Below, piece after piece: positions 23,733 through 32,685 of a DNA stretch of 46,083 nucleotides (position 1 is its first letter; every line of letters begins with the position of its first letter). The notes under the pieces were generated by a model that saw only the letters and a program-made list of their open reading frames with translations, had not been told where the DNA came from and searched no databases. The DNA lies in assembly GCA_007132495.1 (NCBI GenBank), contig SLOL01000026.1:1-46083 (forward strand). The letters run 5' to 3'. Origin of the DNA: Balneolales bacterium. Lineage in GTDB: Bacteria > Bacteroidota > Rhodothermia > Balneolales > Natronogracilivirgulaceae. A program made the position numbers and the translations under genes.

Positions 23733-25595
23733 TTATTCACCTCCCAATAAGCCTTTCAGTTTGGACCAGACACCGCGTTTCTTGCCTACTGCCTGGTTAA
23801 CCTTTTCCATGTCGGGGGAGGTAATGTTCTCAAAGAGCTCTTTACGCTCCTTGTCTTTGGGTGATGATTTTTGCTTTTTCTCCTTTCCGCCCCGATCCGG
23901 TGTCCGTCCCCGCTTGTGCTGGGGTGCTCTGCGGGATCCGGATTTACCGGATCGCCCGCCTTTTCGTCCCCCTTTCTGACGGGATGTGCTCCGGCCCGAC
24001 TCGTCCTGACGGCTGTCCTGATCTCCTTTTTCCCCTCCGGACGGCTTACTCTTGCCGGACTTTTGAGGAGCCTGATCATCTGTTTTTGCCGATGCACTTT
24101 CGGAAGCAGTGGTATCGGACTTTCCGGTCTGACGGTCATCGCCCTCTTTTCCGGATTGTCCCCGGGGTCCTTTGCCGGAGCGCCGGTTCCCACCCGGCCG
24201 CTTTCTGCCGCGGCGACGTTTGGGCTTGGCATCGTCCTGCTGAGCGGTTTTTTCCTCCTTTGTCTCCCCTTCGCTCTTTTTTTGATCTTTCGGGTCACCG
24301 GTTTCCGGCTTCCCGGATTCAGCTTGTTTTTCCCCATCTTTTTTCTGCTTACCCGGTCCGGACTTCGAACCGTCCTTCTTTCTGTCGGCACCGCCTTTGC
24401 CCCGTGGACGCGAACGGCCGTCCCGGTCCTTGCCGCTCCCTTTTTTATCATCCTGTGAAGTACTTTTCCTGCCGAAATCGGGCACTTCCAGTTTTTTGAT
24501 TTCGGAGTCCATGGCACGGATTATATTTTCCATATACCGGCGATCCTGTCCGGATACCAGTGTCAGGGCATCGCCCTTGGCATCGGCTCTGGCCGTTCGT
24601 CCGATCCGGTGCACATAGTCCTCCACATCGTGTGGCACACTGAAATTGATGATGTGTGATATCCCTTCCACATCAATACCCCTTGCCATCACATCGGTTG
24701 CGACAATAATACGGTACTCACCCTTTCGGAAACTTTCGAGCGCCTTTTCCCGCTCCGCCTGCGAACGGTCGCCATGGATGCTGGTCACACTGGCCCCCTT
24801 GCGGGTAAGCTCGCGGGTAAGCTTGTCAACGGCACGTTTGGTGGACATGAAAATGATGGCTGAGGGCCACTGCTCTTTTTCATACAAATGCAGCACCAGC
24901 GGCAGTTTGTCACGCTCTTCGACGTAGTACATCCCCTGGGTGACTCCTTCGGCAGCCTTGTTGGAGGGCGCCATATTCACCCGTTCGGGATTCTGCATCA
25001 TTTTATTGGCGAGCTGCACGATTTTTTGCGGCATGGTTGCCGAAAACAGCAGGGTTTGGCGCTCCTTCGGAAGGCTGCTGACAATCTGTGTGATATCGGG
25101 GATAAACCCCATATCGAGCATCCGGTCAGCTTCGTCGAGAATCAGATAATCGAGATTGCTGAAATCGACATCATGGATTTTCATATGGTCCAGCAGTCGC
25201 CCCGGTGTGGCGACGATGATATTGGTGCCCCGGTTAAGGGCTTTTTCCTGCCGGGACCAGTCGTCACCGCCATACACTTTGGCGGTGGAAAGTCCGGTGT
25301 GGTAGCCAATGGCAAAAAAAGCTTCGTCCACCTGGCCGGCAAGCTCACGGGTGGGAGTGATGACCAGGGCGCGGATACCCTCCTGTTTCTGCTTCTTTTT
25401 TTCCGACAGTTTCTCGAGAATAGGGATGGCAAACGCGGCCGTTTTCCCGGTACCTGTCTGGGCGGTCCCCAGTACATCCCGGCCTTCCAGTATGAGAGGA
25501 ATACAAGTTTCCTGGATCGGGGTCGGCTTTTCAAAGCCCATATCCCGTAATCCGTCTAATACCTCCTGATGGAGGTTGAATTGATCAAATGACAA
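23733..25595 (-). CDS. DEAD-box RNA helicase with long basic tail
   Basis: The 620-residue protein has a complete helicase core: Q motif (FEKPTPIQ, 21-28), Walker A AQTGTGKT (45-52), PTRELAGQ, DEADRMLDMGF, SAT, and motif VI HRIGRTARAD. From about residue 375 a 245-residue low-complexity tail of Lys, Arg, Gly, Ser, Asp and Gln follows, ending in a short conserved-looking helix (VNQAVGKKRGVWSKLKGLL). The core resembles RhlE/CsdA-type enzymes that remodel RNA in ribosome assembly or cold adaptation. Such disordered tails bind RNA and often favour condensates; that is inference here. Confidence 0.94.
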   Translation of the reverse strand: MSFDQFNLHQEVLDGLRDMGFEKPTPIQETCIPLILEGRDVLGTAQTGTGKTAAFAIPILEKLSEKKKQKQEGIRALVITPTRELAGQVDEAFFAIGYHTGLSTAKVYGGDDWSRQEKALNRGTNIIVATPGRLLDHMKIHDVDFSNLDYLILDEADRMLDMGFIPDITQIVSSLPKERQTLLFSATMPQKIVQLANKMMQNPERVNMAPSNKAAEGVTQGMYYVEERDKLPLVLHLYEKEQWPSAIIFMSTKRAVDKLTRELTRKGASVTSIHGDRSQAEREKALESFRKGEYRIIVATDVMARGIDVEGISHIINFSVPHDVEDYVHRIGRTARADAKGDALTLVSGQDRRYMENIIRAMDSEIKKLEVPDFGRKSTSQDDKKGSGKDRDGRSRPRGKGGADRKKDGSKSGPGKQKKDGEKQAESGKPETGDPKDQKKSEGETKEEKTAQQDDAKPKRRRGRKRPGGNRRSGKGPRGQSGKEGDDRQTGKSDTTASESASAKTDDQAPQKSGKSKPSGGEKGDQDSRQDESGRSTSRQKGGRKGGRSGKSGSRRAPQHKRGRTPDRGGKEKKQKSSPKDKERKELFENITSPDMEKVNQAVGKKRGVWSKLKGLLGGE

Positions 25596-25682
25596 AATGA
25601 TACTCTGTTTTTATAATGGCCTATTGTTAAAAAATAAGCGGTTTCTGCGTAGCCTGTAATATACGAAATTACCAGAACAAAG

Positions 25683-26609
25683 TTAAGAGGCGGCAGAGGA
25701 CGGCGGTTTGACCAGGTTTTCATGAACGGCCAGGGGAAACCCTTGCCTTCGAAGCCAGAAAATTGATATGACTATCAGCAGTAATACTCCCAATACACCA
25801 AACAGTCCGCCCTCCGGACCAAACCCGCCGCCGGTCCAGATTTCAGGTCCGGTCAGTTTCGACTGCAACACGGACTGCCGGAACGGTATTCCGCTGACCG
25901 GAAGGCCATAAACGGCCCCCTGGATAACATTCCAGGAGAAATGGAGGCCCACCGAGTAACCCAACTGACCGGTCATCACATACGGAATGGCCAGCATCAC
26001 ACCGGCCATGACGATAACGGCCGTACCAAAAGCCGTAGCATTGGGATTGGCAAGATGCAGCGCGCCGAAGAGCAGTGAAGTGATGGCAATGGCACCGATC
26101 CCGGCCATATTGAGACTTTTTCCTGTATTGAATCCTTCGGTGAGATTTTTCAGCTGGTAGCCACGGGTCCACAGCTCCTCGTAAAAACCGACCACCGCCA
26201 TGGTCAGAATATATCCGCTGAGCATCAGAATAAAATTCCGGCCCGACGACCGGTTCCATCCGAAACCGGTAAACTCTATCCAGCCAAGCAGCCATTGAAT
26301 CAAAACGATCAACGTCATGACCAGTGCGGCCATCAGGAAGCCGGCCAGACACCCCCGCCACCACTGTCTGTTGATGCGCAATCCGAAATCCCGAATCGGC
26401 CTTTTATCGAGCATGACTCCCGCCACCATAACCGCCAGGGTGATTGCAACCCCTCCTGCGATGATCTGCAGGTTTCTGCCACCGAAAAGCGACGCGAGAA
26501 ATTGCAGCGGGACAAGAAACAGCACAGACAGGGCTGCTTGCAGTAGAAGCCTCCAGCCGGCTCGTACACGTCCGTCGGATGAAACGAAAAGAGTATTAAA
26601 AAACTTCAT
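25683..26609 (-). CDS. CPBP family intramembrane metalloprotease
   Basis: The 308-residue protein has seven to eight hydrophobic helices and the Abi/CPBP motifs in order: EELWTRG (EExxxR, about residue 146), FGALHLANP (FxxxH) and HFSWNVIQG (HxxxN-like). These are the proposed metal ligands of Rce1-like glutamate proteases. The substrate is unknown. The helicase gene begins 87 nt downstream, so it may head the CPBP-helicase-M48-epimerase series on this strand. Confidence 0.9.
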   Translation of the reverse strand: MKFFNTLFVSSDGRVRAGWRLLLQAALSVLFLVPLQFLASLFGGRNLQIIAGGVAITLAVMVAGVMLDKRPIRDFGLRINRQWWRGCLAGFLMAALVMTLIVLIQWLLGWIEFTGFGWNRSSGRNFILMLSGYILTMAVVGFYEELWTRGYQLKNLTEGFNTGKSLNMAGIGAIAITSLLFGALHLANPNATAFGTAVIVMAGVMLAIPYVMTGQLGYSVGLHFSWNVIQGAVYGLPVSGIPFRQSVLQSKLTGPEIWTGGGFGPEGGLFGVLGVLLLIVISIFWLRRQGFPLAVHENLVKPPSSAAS

Positions 26610-26732
26610 ATAAATAGCGATTCTGGTAGAATTTCATGTATCTTGCCGGCTCTGTCACTGCAGATCCGGTCGTATCCGTTGAAAGTCATCCGGATACTGT
26701 CACAGAAAAATATACCGAATTCAAAAAAACTT

Positions 26733-27413
26733 ATGTGCGGCAGATATACGCTATATTCGGACAAAAAAACAATAGAAGATCACTTTCAGGTGGAAGCGGC
26801 TGACGAAGAGCTGCTGAAGCCGAATTACAATGTGGCGCCGGGGACCGTACGGCCTGTTATCCTGACCGAAGGGACCAACGACCGGAAAATCGGTGCGTTG
26901 AAATGGGGGCTGGTGCCGCCCTTTGTCAAAGACCTGTCAGACTGGAAACCGTTGATCAACGCCCGCAGTGAAACCGTCAATGAAAAACCCTCCTTCCGGA
27001 AAGCGTTTCACCGGAAACGGTGCGTGGTCCCTGCAAACGGGTTCTACGAGTGGAAGGATTTCGGAGGAGGGAAAAAAATCCCGTTTTATATCCGGTTGCT
27101 GGACAGGGACCTGTTCGGAATGGCCGGTATCTATGAAACCCACACGGATCAGGAAGGCAACGAACGGCACACGTTTGCCATCCTGACCACCGAGGCCAAT
27201 GCACTCATGCAGCCGCTGCACGACCGGATGCCGGTTATACTGAAGAATGAAGACTATAACGTATGGCTCGATCCGGTCAATCCGCGTCCGCATACGCTGC
27301 AAAAGCTGTTAACACCCTATCCCACTGATGAGATGTCCACCTTCAAGGTGAGTACGGATGTAAACAGTCCTGAAAACAACCACCAGGAACTGATTATTCC
27401 GAAATTAAAATAA
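26733..27413 (+). CDS. yedK: SRAP domain protein (YedK/HMCES-like)
   Basis: SRAP proteins shield abasic sites in single-stranded DNA by a covalent bond through Cys2. Here the start was set at ATG 26733 because it places Cys at position 2 (MCGRYTLYS); a start 30 codons upstream would bury it. Other active-site parts are NARSETV, CVVPANGFYEW (Asn and Glu) and LHDRMPVIL (His). The protein has 226 residues, the usual size. It stands alone and ends 6 nt from the convergent secG stop. Confidence 0.94.
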   Translation: MCGRYTLYSDKKTIEDHFQVEAADEELLKPNYNVAPGTVRPVILTEGTNDRKIGALKWGLVPPFVKDLSDWKPLINARSETVNEKPSFRKAFHRKRCVVPANGFYEWKDFGGGKKIPFYIRLLDRDLFGMAGIYETHTDQEGNERHTFAILTTEANALMQPLHDRMPVILKNEDYNVWLDPVNPRPHTLQKLLTPYPTDEMSTFKVSTDVNSPENNHQELIIPKLK

Positions 27414-27419
27414 AGCCGG

Positions 27420-27803
27420 TTACTCTTCGGGCAGCTGAATGGGTGCTTCTTCCTGCTGCTGTTGCTGTTCGGGCAGTGCCGGAGCCGTTTCAGATGGAGC
27501 CTGTTGCATCGGTGCGGGCACACCCTGCTGCTGAATCGCGCTCTGGTCTATCGTTTCCTGGTCGATAAAAAAATTCGCCAAAACACACAGGGTCAGAAAG
27601 ATAGCGGCAAGAACCGAAGTGGCCTTGGAGAGAAAGTCGGCTGTTCGCCGGGCGCCCATCATGTTGCCACCGCCGCCGCCGATCCCTGCGCCACCGCCGA
27701 TGCCGCCGGAAAGACCATGTCCCTGCCCGCTTTGGAGCAGTATTACGATGACCATTAAAACGGCGATAACCGTAATGAGAATGATTGTCAGTGTATAAAG
27801 CAT
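27420..27803 (-). CDS. secG: Preprotein translocase subunit SecG
   Basis: The 127-residue protein has two transmembrane helices (about 3-25 and 60-82). Between them is the SecG hallmark LLQSGQGHGLSGGIGG with a glycine run (GGGAGIGGGGG) and the following ARRTADFLSKATSVLA. A Gln/Pro/Glu-rich tail (about 90-127) is cytoplasmic or periplasmic and of no known role. SecG assists SecYEG-mediated export. It is transcribed away from the channel gene at 27912. Confidence 0.93.
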   Translation of the reverse strand: MLYTLTIILITVIAVLMVIVILLQSGQGHGLSGGIGGGAGIGGGGGNMMGARRTADFLSKATSVLAAIFLTLCVLANFFIDQETIDQSAIQQQGVPAPMQQAPSETAPALPEQQQQQEEAPIQLPEE

Positions 27804-27836
27804 AATTTTGTTGCTACATTTGGCATGTCAAGTTTT

Positions 27837-27867
27837 GTAAATTAGCCAATTCTATTGTTATTTCAAA
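27837..27867 (-). promoter_or_regulatory. secG: Possible Bacteroidota-type promoter of secG
   Basis: On the minus strand TTTG (27867-27864) is followed after exactly 19 nt by TAATTTAC (27844-27837), resembling the TTTG-N19-TAnnTTTG pattern with two mismatches in the -7 box. It lies 33 nt upstream of the secG ATG. Spacing fits; the lineage's sigma factor specificity is assumed. Confidence 0.35.
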
Positions 27868-27911
27868 CGATGACCTTTTACAAATTGTAACGGCCTCAAA
27901 GCCCCCGGATT

Positions 27912-28886
27912 ATGCCTCAACAGGACTTTCAGATTATCAACCGCCTTACCAGGGCCATCGCCGACCTGGGCGATTTAAGCCACGGTTTTACGCAGAACCT
28001 GCTTTTTACCGTTGTAATTATCTTCCTGTTGTGGCTGATCCGTACGGTGATCCTGCGTGTGGTATACAATAAGTCGACAGACCCGGAGCTTCATTACAAG
28101 TGGAGAAAATACCTGACACGGACGCTTTTCTTCATTGCATTATTGATACTCGGGCGCACCTGGCTTGAGGGGTTTCAATCCGTGGCCACCTTCTTCGGCC
28201 TGCTTTCGGCAGGCATCGTTATTGCCCTTAAAGATTCGGTGGCGGATCTCGCGGGATGGATTTTTCTCGTATGGCGCAAGCCGTTTGAAATCGGAGACCG
28301 CATTGATATTGCCGGGGTAAGCGGAGATGTGATCGATCAGCGTATTTTCAAGTTCAGTTTGATGGAGATCGGAAACTGGGTGGACGCAGACCAGAGTACA
28401 GGCCGGGTGATCCACGTGCCCAATCACAAGGTATTTACCGAAAATATCGCCAACTATACCGCAGATTTTCAGTTTATCTGGAACGAACTTCCGGTTCGTA
28501 TAAGCCTGGAAAGCAACTGGAAGAAGGCAAAAAAACTGCTGCAAAAGATCGCCGACCGTCACTCGGCCAATATTTCGGATGAGGCCAAACAGCAGCTGCG
28601 TCGTGCGGCGCGTTCGTATCTGATTACCTACCGGATTCTTACTCCCACGGTATATACCGACGTCAAGGATTTCGGCATAGTGCTCACAATACGCTATCTG
28701 ACCAACCCGCGCACCCGCCGGGGCACCGAGCAGCAGATTTGGGAGGAGGTGCTGACCGAGTTTTCCCGTCATGAAGATATTTCGTTTGCCTATCCGACCA
28801 TCCGCTACTATGACCGCCATCTGGAGGGACGCACCGGTTGGGGAATCGCTGATTCGGAACAAGAAGAAAAGCCATCGACCCGTTGA
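27912..28886 (+). CDS. MscS-family mechanosensitive channel
   Basis: The 324-residue protein has three hydrophobic helices (about 27-50, 62-85, 92-115). The pore helix with FFGLLSAGIVIALKDSVADLAGW is followed by the MscS beta domain (FEIGDRIDIAGVSGDVIDQRIFKF, given here as its defining stretch) and VIHVPNHKVF. It should release ions under membrane tension, protecting cells during hypo-osmotic shock. The C-terminal domain is of ordinary length. The rRNA methyltransferase follows after 67 nt. Confidence 0.9.
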   Translation: MPQQDFQIINRLTRAIADLGDLSHGFTQNLLFTVVIIFLLWLIRTVILRVVYNKSTDPELHYKWRKYLTRTLFFIALLILGRTWLEGFQSVATFFGLLSAGIVIALKDSVADLAGWIFLVWRKPFEIGDRIDIAGVSGDVIDQRIFKFSLMEIGNWVDADQSTGRVIHVPNHKVFTENIANYTADFQFIWNELPVRISLESNWKKAKKLLQKIADRHSANISDEAKQQLRRAARSYLITYRILTPTVYTDVKDFGIVLTIRYLTNPRTRRGTEQQIWEEVLTEFSRHEDISFAYPTIRYYDRHLEGRTGWGIADSEQEEKPSTR

Positions 28887-28953
28887 CATTTCAGCTTCAC
28901 AGCCACCATACTGATACCCCGCACCATCCCAAAATTTATATATTCATAACGGC

Positions 28954-30603
28954 ATGACCTCTTCCCGGAAATCACTCCCCGCTCTTCCCGGTGCTTTCAA
29001 TGATCGTATCCGGGAACAGTTCCCGGATGAACATGACGATTTTCTGCGCGCACTGGAAAAGGAGCCGGTTACAGCCATCCGGATGAATCCGCACAAGCCG
29101 GCAGAATCTTTGCCTGAACCGGCATCGTCCGGTCATACAACGTCGAAAGACGTTCCTTCACGGCCGGTAGATGGTACCCCTTCCGGAGGCGCCGGTAGTT
29201 CTTTCCATTCAGCCGGCAGGCATCGCCATCTCTTTGCGGGAATGCGGCCGGTTCCATGGTCGGAAAACGGCTGGTTCCTGCCGGAACGCCCCTCTTTTAC
29301 ACTGGATCCGCTGTTACATGCCGGCAGCTACTATGTCCAGGAGGCCGCCTCCATGTTTCTTGAACGTGTGCTTGTACAACCCGAAATACGGGAAAACAGC
29401 GAAGTGATTCTTGACGCCTGCGCCGCTCCGGGAGGCAAGACCACACTGATCGCCGCGCAGTTCCCGGAGTCGCTGGTCGTCGCCAACGAAGTAATCCGGT
29501 CACGGGTTGCCCCGCTGTTGGAGAACAGCATCAAGTGGGGAACCGGCAACATCGCCATCACCCGGAGCGAGACGGTCCGGGTGAGCCGCCTGACCTCTTT
29601 CTTTGATCTGGTGGTTGCCGATGCCCCCTGTTCGGGAGAAGGTTTGTTCCGCAAGGATCCGGCATCGCGGGATCAGTGGAGCACCGATAACGCCCTGCAC
29701 TGTTCCCGGCGACAGCGTTCGATCCTGATCGAGCTCTGGGAGACGGTGCGCCCCGGCGGCTTTATGATATACACCACCTGCACCTTTAATCCCGAGGAAA
29801 ATGAGCAGAATGTCGCCTGGCTTCTGGAGCAGACCGGCGGGGAGTGCCTGAAATTGCCGGCCGGTGAACTCATTTTTAAAACAGGTCCGGCAGTCCGGCC
29901 GGAAACAACTCCGGATGGTAAGCCGGGCATCTTTTCAGAATATCGAGCCGAAACGGCTTCGAAAGACCGCCCAGGTATCGATTCGGAAAACCCGACGCAA
30001 ATCATAGAAGAGATCACTGCCGGACCGGTGACCGGATACGGCTTTTATCCGCACCGCACCCCGGGAGAAGGGTTCTTCCTGGCCGTTATCCGCAAACCTG
30101 CTTCCGCCCCCCACGACAGTGCACGGCACACCGGAAACACCCCTCGACCCGGAACACGCACCTCACAAATTACGGAACCTGATTCATCGCTGGTGCAGAT
30201 TGCAGATTCGTGGTTCTCCGGTGACTCATTCGACTGGTTCCGGGCCGGTGACCGGCTGCACCGCATACACCGCCGGCATATGGATCATCTCCATGCGCTC
30301 ACTTCGAATGTTCCGGTTCTGTATGCCGGTACCGAGACCGGTAAAGTGATCCGGGACGAGGTGCGCCCCTCCCCGGCGGCCGCCCTGGACATCCACCTGG
30401 ACAAGGAGCGGTTTCCACAAATCGAATGCACCCGGGAGGAGGCGCTGCGTTATCTGCGGCGGGACCCCCTGCCGGTACGCACCGGAGCCGAAAAAGGATG
30501 GCACCTGGCCACATACCGCGGCCTGCCTCTCGGCTGGCTTAAAAACATCGGCAGCCGGATGAACAACTACCATCCCAAAGAATGGCGCATCCGTTTTTCG
30601 TAA
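28954..30603 (+). CDS. rRNA (cytosine-C5) methyltransferase, NOL1/NOP2/Sun family (RsmF-like)
   Basis: The 549-residue SAM-dependent enzyme has the motif I region DACAAPGGKTTLIAA (near 152), the motif IV cysteine in VADAPCSGEG (near 226) and the catalytic cysteine in YTTCTFNPEENE (near 273). A C-terminal RNA-binding part (GLPLGWLKN near 525) is like RsmF. Three Ser/Pro/Gly/Thr-rich insertions (about 45-85, 308-345, 378-405) interrupt the usual family lengths and look disordered. It probably modifies a cytosine of 16S rRNA. rimO starts 32 nt downstream, giving a small translation-modification pair. Confidence 0.9.
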   Translation: MTSSRKSLPALPGAFNDRIREQFPDEHDDFLRALEKEPVTAIRMNPHKPAESLPEPASSGHTTSKDVPSRPVDGTPSGGAGSSFHSAGRHRHLFAGMRPVPWSENGWFLPERPSFTLDPLLHAGSYYVQEAASMFLERVLVQPEIRENSEVILDACAAPGGKTTLIAAQFPESLVVANEVIRSRVAPLLENSIKWGTGNIAITRSETVRVSRLTSFFDLVVADAPCSGEGLFRKDPASRDQWSTDNALHCSRRQRSILIELWETVRPGGFMIYTTCTFNPEENEQNVAWLLEQTGGECLKLPAGELIFKTGPAVRPETTPDGKPGIFSEYRAETASKDRPGIDSENPTQIIEEITAGPVTGYGFYPHRTPGEGFFLAVIRKPASAPHDSARHTGNTPRPGTRTSQITEPDSSLVQIADSWFSGDSFDWFRAGDRLHRIHRRHMDHLHALTSNVPVLYAGTETGKVIRDEVRPSPAAALDIHLDKERFPQIECTREEALRYLRRDPLPVRTGAEKGWHLATYRGLPLGWLKNIGSRMNNYHPKEWRIRFS

Positions 30604-30635
30604 CTTGTTATTTTCTTCCATTATCAACCTGATTT

Positions 30636-31973
30636 ATGCAAACCCGTCTTCCCCGCATCTATATCGACACACTCGGCTGTTCCAAAAACCAGGTCGATTC
30701 CGAGGTCTTTATCGCCCAGGCGAAAGCCAATGAATTTGAAATGGTATCCGACATCGAGGAGGCCAATGTGCTGGTGATCAATACCTGCGGCTTTATCGAG
30801 GATGCCAAACAGGAATCGATCGATCACATACTGGAAGGGGTGGCCCTGAAAAAAGAGGGAAAACTGGACCGTCTTCTGGTAATGGGGTGCCTGTCGGACC
30901 GCTACATGAAAGATCTGAAAGCCGACATCCCGGAAGTGGATCACTATTTCGGCAGCAGTCACACCTCTCTGCCCGATGTGCTCCGGGAACTGGGCGGACG
31001 CTATCGCAAGGAGCTGGTCGGTGAGCGGATGCTGACCAACCCCTCCCACTACGCCTATCTGAAAATATCGGAAGGATGTGACCACACCTGCTCGTTTTGT
31101 GCCATTCCGATCATGCGTGGCGGACATGTCTCGCGTCCGGTTGACGACCTGGTCACCGAAGCGGAGAAGCTGAAGACGAAGGGAGTGCGTGAACTGGTGC
31201 TCATAGGACAGGATCTGACGTGGTACGGACTGGACCTGTACGGCAAACGAATTCTGGCCGACCTGCTCAAGCGACTGTCGGATGTCGGATTTGACTGGAT
31301 ACGTCTGCAGTATGCCTATCCCGCCAGGTTTCCGACCGACATCCTTCCCGTGATCCGTGACCGGCAGAACATCTGCAATTACCTTGACATGCCGGTACAG
31401 CATGCCAACAGCGAAGTGCTTAAATCGATGCGCCGCGGTATAAACGGCGAGCGGATGCGCGAATTGCTCCACCGGATCCGCGACGAGGTTCCTGACATCC
31501 GGCTGCGCACTACGTTGATTGTCGGTTATCCCACCGAATCCCGCGAACGGTTTGAGGAACTGGTCGATTTTGTAAAAGAGATCCGTTTTCATCGCATGGG
31601 CTGCTTTGCCTATTCGCAGGAGGAGGCGACACCGGCATGGGATCTGGGAGATCCGGTTTCTGCGGTTGAAAAACAGCGCCGTGTGCGGGAAATCATGGCG
31701 GTACAGGAGGAGATCTCCCGGGAGCATAACCTGGCACTGGTTGACCGTCTGCTGCCGGTTCTGGTCGACCGCATAGAAGACGGCATCGCCTACGGCCGCA
31801 CCGAGTGGGACACTCCGGAAGTCGACAACGAAGTAATCATTCAACAAGCGGTCAACGGATTTTCTTCGCGGGATTTGCACGCCGGATCCTTTTACAATGT
31901 CCGTATTACCGATGCCGAAGCATTTGACCTGTTTGGTTCGATCGAATCGATTCCTGAGCATATCCGCGGTTGA
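30636..31973 (+). CDS. rimO: Ribosomal protein S12 methylthiotransferase RimO
   Basis: RimO adds a methylthio group to an aspartate of ribosomal protein S12. The 445-residue protein has the N-terminal iron-sulfur domain (IDTLGCSKNQVDSE, NTCGFIEDAKQE, VMGCLSDRY with three cysteines), the radical-SAM CxxxCxxC in SEGCDHTCSFCAIP (near 145-158) and a C-terminal TRAM domain (from about 375). The motifs separate it from MiaB by the TLGCSKN start. A same-length antisense frame is a shadow of it. Confidence 0.97.
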   Translation: MQTRLPRIYIDTLGCSKNQVDSEVFIAQAKANEFEMVSDIEEANVLVINTCGFIEDAKQESIDHILEGVALKKEGKLDRLLVMGCLSDRYMKDLKADIPEVDHYFGSSHTSLPDVLRELGGRYRKELVGERMLTNPSHYAYLKISEGCDHTCSFCAIPIMRGGHVSRPVDDLVTEAEKLKTKGVRELVLIGQDLTWYGLDLYGKRILADLLKRLSDVGFDWIRLQYAYPARFPTDILPVIRDRQNICNYLDMPVQHANSEVLKSMRRGINGERMRELLHRIRDEVPDIRLRTTLIVGYPTESRERFEELVDFVKEIRFHRMGCFAYSQEEATPAWDLGDPVSAVEKQRRVREIMAVQEEISREHNLALVDRLLPVLVDRIEDGIAYGRTEWDTPEVDNEVIIQQAVNGFSSRDLHAGSFYNVRITDAEAFDLFGSIESIPEHIRG

Positions 31974-32149
31974 TGCCCCGGCATCATTATCGCTTTCGTT
32001 ACCCGTTGTAAACCGGAAGAAGTAATTTGACCGCCAATCGCCGAAAGCGGTTTGCTCAAATGACCGAATGCCATTACCTTGCTTATGGCCGGGTACGACG
32101 GGACCATAACGGGTCGAATTGAACCCACCTCGGAACGAACCATTTTGAT

Positions 32150-32527
32150 ATGCAAAAAACCGTTGCTAAAATAGTATTTATTCAAACCTTCGCGACGCTG
32201 CTTCTGCTTGCACTGATCACGAGCGGGTGCGCGGTAGCTGACGACGACCCTGTTATCGAAGCCGTCATCACCGTATCGGATTCAGAACCCTCCGTCGGGG
32301 ACCGGGTTACGCTGGACAGCAGCGACTCCATTATTGAACTGGAGCCGGTCACCTTTTCATGGCAGCTGGAGAGGCCGGACGGGAGTATCGCGGTCATAGA
32401 AGAACCCACAGCGCCTAATACCTCATTTGTTGCGGATGTTGCAGGAGACTACCTGGTAACTCTGACCATAACTGCTGAAGATATGGAAGACTCCCGGAGT
32501 GTCGTTGTAACCGCCGTTGAGAATTAG
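32150..32527 (+). CDS. Small PKD-like lipoprotein
   Basis: The 125-residue product has a lipoprotein signal with Cys27 (LLLLALITSGC), then one immunoglobulin-like PKD fold: EPSVGDRVTLDSSDS, FSWQLERPDGS and the closing DVAGDYLVTLTITAED. A single PKD domain attached to the envelope is usually a spacer or binding module. It is convergent with the propeller kinase; the gap holds 51-bp repeats. Function unknown. Confidence 0.82.
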   Translation: MQKTVAKIVFIQTFATLLLLALITSGCAVADDDPVIEAVITVSDSEPSVGDRVTLDSSDSIIELEPVTFSWQLERPDGSIAVIEEPTAPNTSFVADVAGDYLVTLTITAEDMEDSRSVVVTAVEN

Positions 32528-32548
32528 TCGGGTTTTTTATGTGATTAC

Positions 32549-32685
32549 GTGTCACATACTGTGACTGCAGCCGACACTGAAAACAGGCAGGGATTTTATG
32601 TGTCAGATACTGTGACTACGGCCGACACTGAAAACAGGCAGGGATTTTATGTGTCAGATATTGTGACTACGGCCGACACTGAAAA
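32549..32685. repeat. 51-bp tandem repeat copying the kinase gene's 3' end and stop codon
   Basis: There are two full 51-nt units (32549-32599, 32600-32650) and a 35-nt partial unit (32651-32685) inside the end of the kinase gene. Read on the minus strand each copy encodes FSVSAVVT(I/V)SDT-stop, so the end of the gene with its TAA recurs in frame. Unit 1 contains the small palindrome GTCACA-TAC-TGTGAC. A degenerate start of another copy lies at about 32530-32543. Confidence 0.95.

Noticed and set aside
30624-31961. 445-codon open frame antisense to rimO
   Set aside because: It mirrors rimO almost exactly, has no recognisable domain, and arises because the codon bias of rimO leaves the opposite frame open.
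31974-32149. rimO terminator or small RNA in the 176-nt gap
   Set aside because: Only a short ACCGC/GCGGT stem is seen, without U-tract or promoter signal.
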